From Trichoplax adhaerens (taxonomy: Eukaryota > Placozoa > Uniplacotomia > Trichoplacea > Trichoplacidae), in NCBI RefSeq assembly GCF_000150275.1, contig NW_002060961.1, forward strand, positions 744,568 to 808,567: DNA of 64,000 nt. The letters are read 5' to 3'. The position numbers were made by a program, and so were the translations under genes. The notes beneath the pieces are model-generated. The model worked only from the letters and a program-made list of their open reading frames with translations. It did no database searches and was not told the DNA's origin. Shown in pieces: positions 48,601 to 59,513 of the stretch (the first letter of the stretch is position 1; every line of letters starts with the position of its first letter).

Positions 48601-51600
48601 AATATCAGACTACTGTTCCACTGTCGCCAATAACTTATTCTTACTCTATCTTGGTTTCCTTCATATGAAAAACAAGTTAGACAGGTGATTCATCCTTATG
48701 TTCTATTCAACAAAAATATTATGCAAGTTATATTAGTCCCTACTGATTTGTTTCTGAGAGCTTTGTTGCACCTCGTTAACTAGGCACAGTATGATAGATT
48801 AAAAATAATATTGTACATTATCCATATTATTATCCAAGATGTAAATTTACTTGCCTATCCGTTCAAGAAGGACATTAATGTCTAGCTAAATTGCTTCTTT
48901 GTTCTTGTATAGACTATTGTTTGGTAGGGTAAACTAACAGTACTTGCTACATTCCAAAGTAATAGCCCACAATGTGGTCATCCAAGATAGAATTAGAGCT
49001 TGAATAGCCAGCCACAGACAAAACTAACCGCCTTATTTTTTCAATTCCATACAAGCATTAATCGAACACTTTTTTCTGTCTGGCTCTTGACAGTGGGATA
49101 TATCGTCCATTTAATATCAACGACTTGCCAAAATACACTTAAAAGTTGGGCTTCTGTACAGTTACCGCCATAACTGTGATCGCTTAATGTTACGCATTGT
49201 CGTAATGACAAATGCTAAGTGACAGAGTAAGAGCAATAAAGGACTACTATATATCATCATTTTGGGACATGAATTTTTCGTTATTAGTTATTTGATACTG
49301 AAATGTTCCATTATTGACCGTTCCGATATTTTCCCAGTCATAAAAACAACGAATATCCATAAAATGCAACTTTAAAACAAATGCTATCGTAACAAGAAAC
49401 TATCGTAGTACGGTAAAAGGAACATGTCCTCATCGTCAAAGCATGGCGCAGTCCATCGTTTCTTATACTCTATTTTAGGTGATTGTGATTAAGTCATTAG
49501 TAATATGTTTAGGGCTTAATACTATGGCCAAGGATTAGAGTTAATCTTGAAATAAACGCAAACGGTACTGCTGATAAGAATAGATTTACGCGTATATAGT
49601 TTTGGATATCGTAACCTTGGCTACACATTCTGCATCCATTTCAAATCAATTTTGTTGATAACTACCTTATCGATTTGAAGCAGCTTCGTTACAGATTGCT
49701 TGACTATGACTGTAAGTAAGTAAAATAATTTCGTTTATTGGATATCAAAATTATGCCAGTATGTACCATGGTAAAAGTTAATGAATTGAAGGTTAGAAAG
49801 ATTTCAAATTTAGACTTCGCCCTAATATGACCAAAGTAAATGCACTACGGACAATAGTTTAAAATAGTAAATAAAGAGGCAACGTAGGGGTCGCCAATGG
49901 CTATTATCTTCATTAATCTGCCTTTGAATGATGGGGTTTTCCACATGCTGAGCAATTAATACTTTTCTATTAAGGGTATAGAGGCAGAAGATACGGTAGA
50001 AAATACAGAGAGAAGAAAGAGCAGACTGTTTCTTTTGCTCTGATCAGCTCTCAATTGATACACAATAATAGCTGGTTGTAGTTTACCGAGGTTATTGACG
50101 AGTATATTCTCGCCATTGCCTGGTGATTGTCGGTACTGGAATTATTCTGATTTATTATTTTAACTATGAATAAAGTAACAGATTGACTGCTTCTTTGTCG
50201 ATGACATCTTTCACTTCCTTCTATTGATACTGTTATGATTAATATTGTAGGATCCAATAGTAGTCCATTATGATTATTATTAGTTTTGCAACAGCGATAC
50301 ATATTCTATATAGACGAGTGGATACTTTGTATTTTTTGGCGACTTTTGATCGCTACATAGGAGTAGTTAGTACCCAATTTATCCTTGACGATGCTTATCG
50401 GTATACGTATACAAATTTGGACGGTATAGCGCAATCTTAGCAGACCAGGCATTTACAAAAAACATGATTGTCATTGTAACCTTGAAAATTAATTCTTACT
50501 TTTAGCTTATTACACTTAGGAGTATTTTGTAAGGAAAGAAATACGCTCTTTTACCCCATTTCACGTGCCTTCTTTATCCACATACAAGTGTAAATCATCT
50601 ATGACCAATACTTGCATACTATACTATTATATATGGCAATTATTATCTAGTATGCTGTAAGTTCTATTCTTGTCTACCGTAAATGGATATGATTCAATTT
50701 GGTCATTTTGCATCAAGCTGTATTACCACGGTAAAATTGAAATCCTAGATTGACATTTTTGGGGGAACCGTCAACTGGGACAAACTGGGAAGACTAAAAG
50801 AGTTTTCCATAGGCTCATTTTGACTATTGGATAAAATTGTAATCCATGGATGAAGAAGTGTTATCATGATTTAGCAGACTGGTCGTAAGCGAGCTTATTT
50901 AAGAATTATGCGACGACATAGTCGAAGAGTAATCTAGCCACCAGTCGATCTTACTAGACTGTAGTTAGCGGATATCGGTGTGCAGTAAGAGTTATTGATA
51001 AAGTAACTGCGAATCGGTAAAAGATAATCAGCGCTAGTGACTCGTATTCGTTTCTTGGATCGTTTATTATCCTAGTCTTTTCTCGACTATTTCATAACAG
51101 TGGACAATGCTGTCGTTTAGTGATAGACTATTTCTCCACCATTTCGATGATGGTGTAGAGACGCCATAGATCAACTTGTGTTGCATATAGTCAGTATCCA
51201 TTCACAAATCGATGGCAATCCAATGAATTTTGATACTTTTGACATCTTGTCGCCGACGAGAGCTTATCGTAGACGACTACAAATTAGAATAAAAACTGTT
51301 GAAATCTCGATTGGGCTAATGGGAGTCCCATTTCAACTACCATCATGACTACTGTCGACAGCTTGCAATGCCTGTAGGAAACGGCAACTATTTCTTCAAG
51401 GCTTGACTGCCATTTTATATACTGTACTGTTCAGTTGAATTACCTTAGTGATTGACTCAACCACTAGGCCGTAGCGTTGTAGAGTGATCGAGCAAAGCAA
51501 GACTGAAGTCAGTCTTGGACACGTACTATGGAGAGTCAATGTGGCCACTTCACCTCTCTAGGCGTCATCAACACTGTTGACTTTTGGCAACAAACGACCC

Positions 51601-54600
51601 AGTCGGCTGATTTACGCTGCAGGTGGTTCAAGGTCAGCGATAGACTGTACACTGTACAGTGTACAGTACTGTACGAGGAGAGAGTGAAGAAAAAACTGTT
51701 TTTTCTCAACTCCAAGTTTACTGTACAGTACACTACTACTGTCAGTAGGCACTAGGCAGTACTGTATTAGACACTCCAGATCACTCTCGGATAGTAGTCT
51801 ACAGTACAGTACTGTACTGTAGACTGTAGTGTACAGTAGTACTGTATAACCTTATTACGGACGCAATCGTAGTGTACTGTATGTACTGTAGCGAGCCAGG
51901 CGCGCATTTCACACCGCTTCGGTTCCGATCCAGCACGGCCAACGATTGCAGGAGGATTGACGGCTATGATTTTAGTATGGCGTTCCTACTGTAGGGAAGG
52001 AGCTACAGGAGAGGAAGGCCATCTTCCATCTTGGAGGCGAAGGGGATATCATGATGGTCTTATACAGTTAATTTTCCTTGATGTTCATGTCAAGTTGTCT
52101 ACTTAAGCTGAAGTAGGCAAAAAAAAAAGCAAATAGGTTTTGAAGTGCAATCAATTGGAGAGAACGGCGTAACTACTTTTCTCAGTGGAAAATTGCATGA
52201 CAGAAGAGATAAGATCCATTTGAACTACTGACTGGAAATATTTCCAGTCAGTGATTGTCAACCGAAAGGGTTCATAAAGTAGAGAACCCATTCACTATAT
52301 GCCGTTCTCTCTAGTCAATCAATCATTGATTCTTCAAAGCGTATAACAGTGAAAAATGATTTTGACAAAATGGACATTGTATCGGTTTCGTGCTACGATC
52401 GCTAATCTCTGGTCTACAGTACACCATGTCCAGCGGTCAAATGGGTTGATTTTGAATTTTACGCTTTTATCACCCTTCCTTCATACAAACGAAAGCAATT
52501 CAAAATTTAGGGCTTACATTGTAGCCAAAATCCCACATGTACGATGGAATTCAATTCGGTTACTTTTGTAGTCATGGATATTCAAAGTTAAATTGAAAAA
52601 GCGTTTTTCCGCCTCCAATAATGAATCAAACCGATGGATCACGTATGCGTACATTGACAGAGGATAAATGTTTTCGCACATGTGTAAGTCGTTTCAGTAC
52701 AGTAGTAATTTAATACTGTAGTATAGTAAAAGCTGATTTCCTGCCAACAATAATGAATTGATCAAGACAACTGATCGTTAGGGCACATAGGATCGTGGTT
52801 GAGCGTTTTAAGACGTTTCCAAATTTCAACCGTACTTCTTTTCTACTATATTCAAACCTTTCTACTTTTGTTGCACACAATAATCAAGTCAATCAAACAC
52901 TGTTACACCTATTACTACCGAGATTGAAACTACTTGAAGTCAAGATTGATTGAACATTTGAAGTCGTTTTAGCTGCATTACGTAAAAGCTTTTTTTACCC
53001 CGTTTACAATATACTGCAATGATAGGCTATGCAGTATGCAGGTACAGTAAGTTGAATATCAATCAATCACGGCGTAATGATACAACAAAGCAAGAATAAC
53101 TTTCTCGTGATGGTATTTATATTCCATGAGAAATGAGTTTGTACTGAATTAATGAATCATAAAATCATTCGGTAAAATTGAACAGCGTCAATCTAAATTT
53201 ACCAGCAGTCTTCTAGAAATAAATCGCTTAAACCTTAACCCTTAATTACCATACTTTATACTACAAATTGATCGATTAACCACTACAGTAGCAGAAGCGC
53301 TTATAGAACACAATCTCTTTCCCATCTTAGCCTATACTAACTAGTACATGTCTATAAGTACCATTTGATCGCAAAAGAACACATGTCTAGAATAATATTA
53401 AGCTGTATTTGATGGGATGCGATTGTCATCACTGCGGATATATGTATAAAGTTAAAAAACACAAATCAAATGTTCCGACTGTTTGACATTGACTTAGTTG
53501 ATAGCCCCCCCATTAATTACGCATTCCGGAATAATAAAATTGTAATGCCTTGACCGTATAGCACCCAATGTGTACATTATACCGAGGTAACACAAATAGA
53601 ACAAATAAATGATAAAATAATCAATAATGCTTCTCTATTTGCTGTTATTCTATATAATTATAATTGAAAGAACAGGCAAATCTGGCTATGCATGATTAAC
53701 GTCAACAGGCTACAGCAACACCTTGTAACCGTAATACAGTATTACCGCCTGCAGCAATAAATATATTGCTAGCGTAGCTACTAATTAATTATACACATGG
53801 CCTACATTTAAACACGTACAACTGTCATTCCTTCTACCCAAGCAATAAAATAAAATTAATTGTATTAGGCTTTCAACTAAAAGAGAATCAGTATTAGCGA
53901 TATAAGTTATCGATAATGGCTACAGTTTCTACTGCAAAGTAGCTATATCTTAATCGGTAACAGGTAAACTTTTATAATTTAATCCTAATAAACTGGCATT
54001 GACTTGTTCATAACATACGGCAATATAATCTGATCTTTCAAGACAACACCGCGTTATGATAATATTAATGAGCATTACATGTACTTTACGGCGACATTGT
54101 TATTGATGCGATAGATTTAAATGATTTTGGATTTGGAAGCGATGTAAGTGATTTAATTAGATTGATTTACGCTAGCATTTCTTCTTATTTACCGAATAAA
54201 ATAATGCGAAAATAGACTACAATTTAAATTCTATCATCAACCAAAAGAGTCAAGAGAAGTATTGTTTATTTACTTAAAGTGACCGCATAGTTTAGTGGAA
54301 AATGTTATGACTAATACATTAACTCAACTCGCTATTGGTTAACCTTCAACTTTTTAATCCTTTCTATCTTTTCATCATGTAACGCTATTGTCATTCCATT
54401 TGATAGTTGAACAACAAAGAGTGCAAGAATGTTGATTATTTTCTTAGCTATGATCACCTTCAATAGTATTGTTTATAATATAACATGATAAATTCATTAA
54501 TTATTCATTAATAACATGTATGAAATAACTACCTAATTGTAAAAAAGGAAAAATGTGTCGATAATATAAATTACCAACTATAGTATGCTATTACCTTACC

Positions 54601-57600
54601 TTTTCCTTCTGTATTAGTACCGTAGTTATAATTGGAGTGGAAATAGTGTAGGAGTACAATAAATGCGTAAAGAAACTGTTAAGCAAATAATATTACTGCA
54701 AGTTAGAAAATTTTGCGTTAGAATCTGACTATTTAATACATCAACTTTATTTATAGGTCTTTATCCGGCAATAAGATCGCTGCCATTGGCGATAGTACAT
54801 TTTACTATCTAACCAATTTGACAAGCTTGTAAGTAATATTCAAATAAATACTTTGTTAATAGTTTACCGCTATTTCAGTATGATAGACTGTTAAATTGAA
54901 AAACATACCGTTATTTATATTTAAATTGCTAAAAAGATTAAAATACCGAATAAATAAGGCTAGTCAATTATATAATTACAGTAAATTTGTGATAATGATA
55001 TTTCGTACTTAGATTGGCAATAATGAAAATCAGATCAATATAACTGTATAGTAATATCAAATATCTTATCTAATTATATAGCGCCTTGCATGTTACTAAT
55101 TACATTATCTCTCTTCTCAATCGAATTAAAATTTCAATTATAGGGATCTGTCCGACAACATTATCAATTATATCTCGCCTAGAGCTTTTAACAGATTGAA
55201 AAAGCTGAGATACTTGTAAGTCTGATCGAGACTGAATGTAATTTTTAGAAGTATAGCGCAATAATTTGCTAAGATTGAACTATAGTGAATTTAAGTAATC
55301 CCTATTTGATAAGTGAAAAATTTGGTACAACAGTAATATTGCTAGATCCGTAAGTTGTTCAATTATATCAACCAAATGATACTATTTATACTCACAGATA
55401 TTTGGAAAAAAACAAATTATCAAATCTTAATGTCAACTTATTCCAAGAGTTACCTGATTTAAGAAGAATGTAAGTAATATAATTTTGATAAATATTAACA
55501 GACTAGAGAATACGTAAATTTGGTCCGTTTTAATATATAATTTTTACGTTATGATTTATAGAACTATCAACGATAATCAAATATCTAATTTACCTGCTCA
55601 GATATTTGCTAAAAACCCCTTATTGGAAACATTGTAAGTTTATTAATATAGATTATACGATGCATTTAGCTATTAGTCAAAACTATAAACCTTGAAGTAT
55701 TTTTCTTTAATTAAAAACGCAAATATCATTTTATTAATAAATAGAAACTTCAAGTCCAACACGTTGACAAACTTGCCCGGAAATGTCTTTAAAAATCTGA
55801 AGTCACTAAGTACTTTGTAAGCAATCTTAGTACTTCTTGAACTAGTAAAGATGTGTATTTCTAGTTGATCTAGATCGTATATTTAGATTAAGCTTAGTCT
55901 AATCAAAATAATATGGTATTTCCGACTTAAAATATATTCATCACGATTTAAGTCTATATTATTCACATTATCCCTATTTGAATACTTGCTAGAACTCTCA
56001 GCAACAATCCACTGAAGAAATTAGAATCAACCTTATTTAGGGATCTGACGGGATTATTAGTTTTGTAAGTAACCTTAAAGGATAAAAGTTAACTACATAA
56101 AAAGCAAGCCTATTATTTTCAGCCACGGTTGATAGTTACAACTGATATAAACATTTATACATGACAACATTTTTAATATAAAAAGTAAATAAAGAATGAA
56201 TAATTATTCTTAGCCAGTAGTAACTATTGCTTATCAGTAGGAAATATAATTTGAAATTATTAATAGCTAATGATGACATCGTTAAATAACTAGCTACTTT
56301 ATTCTTACGTCCAAATCTATAGTCGTAATAATAAAACTGCTGTATACAAGCATTAATTATATTTTTTGTTTTTATTAACGTTAGAAAACTATCTAACTCC
56401 AACATAACTGGTAAACTACCAGCTGATTTATTTAAAAATCTGATCAGTTTATTTCAGCTGTAAGTATCGCCTGTAATCGCCTACAGTTCAATTCTTGGAA
56501 CACCGTATAAGATATAAAATGAATTAGTACTAAAAATTCGAAATATTAAAATATGTATTTCTTTAGTGATATCTTCAGCAATGAAATTAGCGAATTGCCT
56601 TATGGAATCTTTAGCAATTTATCCAGAGTCAGCTCTCTGTAAGTTAATTTTTGACTCCATAATATTTTTGTTTATCTCTTGTGTAGTTTAGGTTTTAGAG
56701 TCATTTAGTTTAATTATATAATTATCATGAAAACGTAACGTTAATGGACATTGTAAATTTCTGTGAATTTTGGATAGGGACTTTTCGCATAATAAAATTG
56801 GATCACTCAAAGATAATATTTTTAGCAATATGACGAGTTTGAACTTTCTGTAAGTATAAGAGTTATGAATCAAATTAAAATAGATATTGAACTGCACTCT
56901 TACCGAGAGATTAGCTCCGAAATAGATAAGAGACAAAATTTGGTTAATTTTAATCATCCATTACTAATATTTCTTTACCAGGAAAATTAACAATAATCCC
57001 TTCTATTGTGATTGCAATTTAATTTGGTTGAAAATATGGCTAGCTTCTGCGTCACAAAGAAACATTGCTGTCTATCATCAGAAGCAAATCCAGTGTACGA
57101 GACCAAGCTTGTTGGCTGGTCGAAGCTTACTAGGAATTGCATCGAATAATATGATTTGTGGTATGTTAAAGTGAACTCGAGCACTATATCCATCAAGCTT
57201 ATTAATTCAGTCATTGAAGAGCATAAATACATTATTGCCATGAGAATTATTTCAATTTTACTGATGTTAACTACGAATAGTAACAATATTTGCGTATTCC
57301 TGGAAGCACATGTCTGCCTCCTAAATACATAACTTGTTCAAAATTTGACTGCATCCTATGATATTTTGACTTGTCTATTTATCATCGAAATTGTAACTAA
57401 GTTTGAAGTAAAATTATCAATTAAAATTTTAGAACAATCTACAACCACTCCACCGATGCCAATAACATCGACACAGCCTCCGACAACTAGAGTAACAACA
57501 GCCTCGACGACACCTAACGGTCAGATATCGTCTTCTGCAACTCCCCCAGCAGCAAGTTCAGCTGCTCCGTCTACTGCCGGCAATAAAATTACATCTAGAC

Positions 57601-59348
57601 CACCAGTTGAAACAAGATCAACGCCTGCAGCTACAAGGGCAACACAAACTAGCAGAGCAACTACTCTACCATCAAGGACAGGAAGTATGACACCTGGAAG
57701 ACAGCAAGGTAGAGTATAAGAGTTAAACAGATCGAATGAAAGTAAGAGAATGAGATTAGTAAAGCCAATGCATCAATTTACGTTATTATTTCTTTCTAAT
57801 AGACGATCTTCCCAAAATCGCCGCTGGATCGGCAGCTGGAGGAGTTATACTGATATGTTTGGTTTGCATAATCATCTACTACATATATAAGAGGTAATTG
57901 GGTAACAGATTTATTAAACAATCATCAATAATGCCACCTTAGAAGCACGTGCTTCTGTTATTCCTATGATACGTGTGTTACTGTAATTTGAACTGTTAAA
58001 AGAAAAAATATTAATGAAGAATATTACTATTTGATGATGAATATTATAATATTAAAGAAAGTGATTATTTTACTGATCGAATTTAAAATATAATAGGAGG
58101 AATCTTCAAAAAAGACAAGAGACTCGCAATCCGGAAGAAGGCCACGTTAGTAGCGATACTGAGCTAGGAGGTGGTGGGCATTTAACTGTTTCGACCGGTT
58201 CATCGGCTGGACTAACTCATAATGCTAACAAGAAACCATTGCATGACAGTATAGATTCAGGGTTCACCACGACATCTGTCGATGGTAGCATTTCATCTCG
58301 CAGTAATGTCAGATTGATGAACGGCAATCATAATTATCACCACGGCGACAAGGCTGCAAGGTCACAAAACGCACACAACCATAAGAATGGGTCAAACAGT
58401 AATAGTGAGCCTAAGGGAAATGCCGATAGAAAAAAAGGAAACCGCAATCTAACCGTAGACGTTGAAAACTACACTTTGAGAAGGGGAAAGTATAATCCAA
58501 CATCCGATGATGAAAATGATCGTGTTAGTGAAGCAAGGCCGTCTAGTAGCGGTAATGGCCATGCTGAGACTCAAAACGGTATGCGTAATGCAGATATTAA
58601 TAGCGGTTATAATGAGAGAACGAAAGGAAAGCGCAGTCCTACATCAGACGATAAAAGTAAGCATATTGGAAGACCTGCGAGAGGAGAGCGTCGCTATATT
58701 GCAGATGATAGTAACCCGCGTAACAATCGAAGTAAAGGAAGGCACAATCGTAACTTGGATGATGACTACGATTATGACGATAATCGACGAGGAAATGGCA
58801 AGTTTTTATCGGATGATGAAGGTAATCGCATCAATAGAGCAAGAGGAAAGTATAATCCCAACTTGGATTATGGGCATATGAGTATGGATAGGATAAGGGG
58901 AAAACGTGATTCCGTTTCAGATGATGACGGTAGTTATGTTGCCAGAACAAGAGGAAACTATAAGGAGGTATCGGACGATGACGATAGTCGTTATATTGAT
59001 AGAAAAAATTGTAAACATAATCCTCCATCAACCCAAACCCATGATCGTTTAATCAGAGCGAGAGCAAAGAAGAATGCAACATTTGCCGATGATGATAATG
59101 ATAGTCATGAAGCAATTCCAAATTACTCACATTTGGCATCACAAGGTCGTCATAATATGAATACAAGTAGGACAAGCCTAACCGCTAGCCATGACAGACT
59201 AAGTCAAACATCAAATGATACTGAAATGAAAAAATTAACTCTTCTACGAGTAGATAAGCATAATCGCCAGCATAACCATTCAAGGAGTAAAACAAATTTA
59301 ACAGCTAGTCGTGACAGGTTAAGTGAAAATTCAGATACTGTGGTCTAA
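45681..59348 (+). CDS. Leucine-rich-repeat single-pass transmembrane receptor
   Basis: Exons: 45681-45856, 54757-54828, 55144-55215, 55398-55469, 55562-55633, 55745-55816, 55993-56064, 56385-56459, 56567-56638, 56778-56849, 56982-57160, 57433-57708, 57803-57893, 58097-59348. Total 2625 nt, 874 aa. Residues 1-26 are a signal peptide (YWILVLTVAFTVM core). Residues about 27-58 form an LRRNT cap with clustered cysteines (CLPGCTCG...YDC). Residues 59-276 are nine LRRs, one per exon, eight of 24 and one of 25 residues, all joined by phase-2 introns. Residues 277-335 are an LRRCT cap (FYCDCNLIWL...C...C). Residues 336-429 are a Thr/Ser/Pro-rich stalk, probably O-glycosylated. The transmembrane helix is about 433-456, followed by YKRR. 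The 416-residue cytoplasmic tail is disordered, highly charged and internally repetitive, ending in TVV. The ectodomain resembles adhesion or receptor LRR proteins; ligand and pathway are unknown. No TIR, kinase or death domain is present, so it is not a Toll-type receptor. Confidence 0.93.
51643..51890. repeat. Palindromic TACAGTA/TACTGTA repeat cluster D
   Basis: Words of the same family as clusters A-C occur at 51643-51675, 51720-51732 and 51796-51890. They include a perfect 30-bp palindrome at 51796-51825 bounded by AGTCTAC and GTAGACT. The GTCTAC/GTAGAC boundary also brackets the core of cluster B. The cluster is inside intron 1 of the LRR gene, about 6 kb from the nearest exon. Confidence 0.85.
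52137..52339. repeat. Fold-back (long imperfect inverted repeat) element
   Basis: The centre is a perfect 26-bp palindrome (52227-52252; core GGAAATATTTCC). Moving outward, the arms match again: GAGAGAACGGC at 52158-52168 against GCCGTTCTCTC at 52301-52311, CAATCAAT at about 52148 against ATTGATTG-type words at about 52316-52330, and finally TTTGAAG at 52138-52145 against CTTCAAA at 52332-52338. The arms are about 100 bp each with small indels. This looks like a non-autonomous fold-back or MITE-like element. No transposase or clear target-site duplication is visible. Confidence 0.6.
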
Positions 59349-59405
59349 AATGCCATTATAATATAATTCTGTGAATTATACCCATTTATAATTATAGAAG
59401 CAATC

Positions 59406-59411
59406 AATAAA
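59406..59411 (+). terminator. Probable polyadenylation signal of the LRR receptor gene
   Basis: AATAAA lies 58 bp after the stop codon at 59348, the first canonical hexamer downstream. An AAT-repeat tract with further AATAAA-like words follows immediately. Confidence 0.5.
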
Positions 59412-59438
59412 TAATTCTAATATTACTAATGAACATCA

Positions 59439-59513
59439 TTATTAATAATAATAATAAATAATAATAATAATAATAATTATAATAAGAATATTAATAATAT
59501 TATTATAATAATA
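59439..59513. repeat. AAT trinucleotide repeat tract
   Basis: About 75 bp of mostly AAT/ATA units, interrupted by TTAT and AAG variants, lie just downstream of the LRR receptor stop codon, probably in its 3' UTR or immediate flank. Confidence 0.85.

Larger units (their letters stand above)
45857..54756 (+). other. 8.9-kb first intron of the LRR receptor gene
   Basis: The donor GTGAGT follows codon position 2 of Leu59, and the acceptor TTATAG resumes in the same phase, so LRRNT and LRR1 join correctly. The intron is many times longer than the other 12 introns of the gene (about 90-320 bp). It holds palindromic cluster D and the fold-back element, and a broad less AT-rich zone at about 50900-52900. 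I see no nested gene. An 83-codon minus-strand frame at 50051-50302 is unsupported. Confidence 0.8.

Noticed and set aside
51643-51890. Palindromic cluster as a CRISPR-like array
   Set aside because: The genome is eukaryotic, the words are not separated by constant-length unique spacers, and the repeats overlap one another.
56987-57286. 99-codon minus-strand frame
   Set aside because: It is antisense to the LRRCT exon of the receptor. The plus strand has clear cysteine-cap conservation and splice phase.
58507-58881. 124-codon alternative plus frame, and a 66-codon minus frame at 58831-59031
   Set aside because: These are shadows of the receptor's repetitive tail exon. The repeat keeps other frames open and the translations are low complexity.
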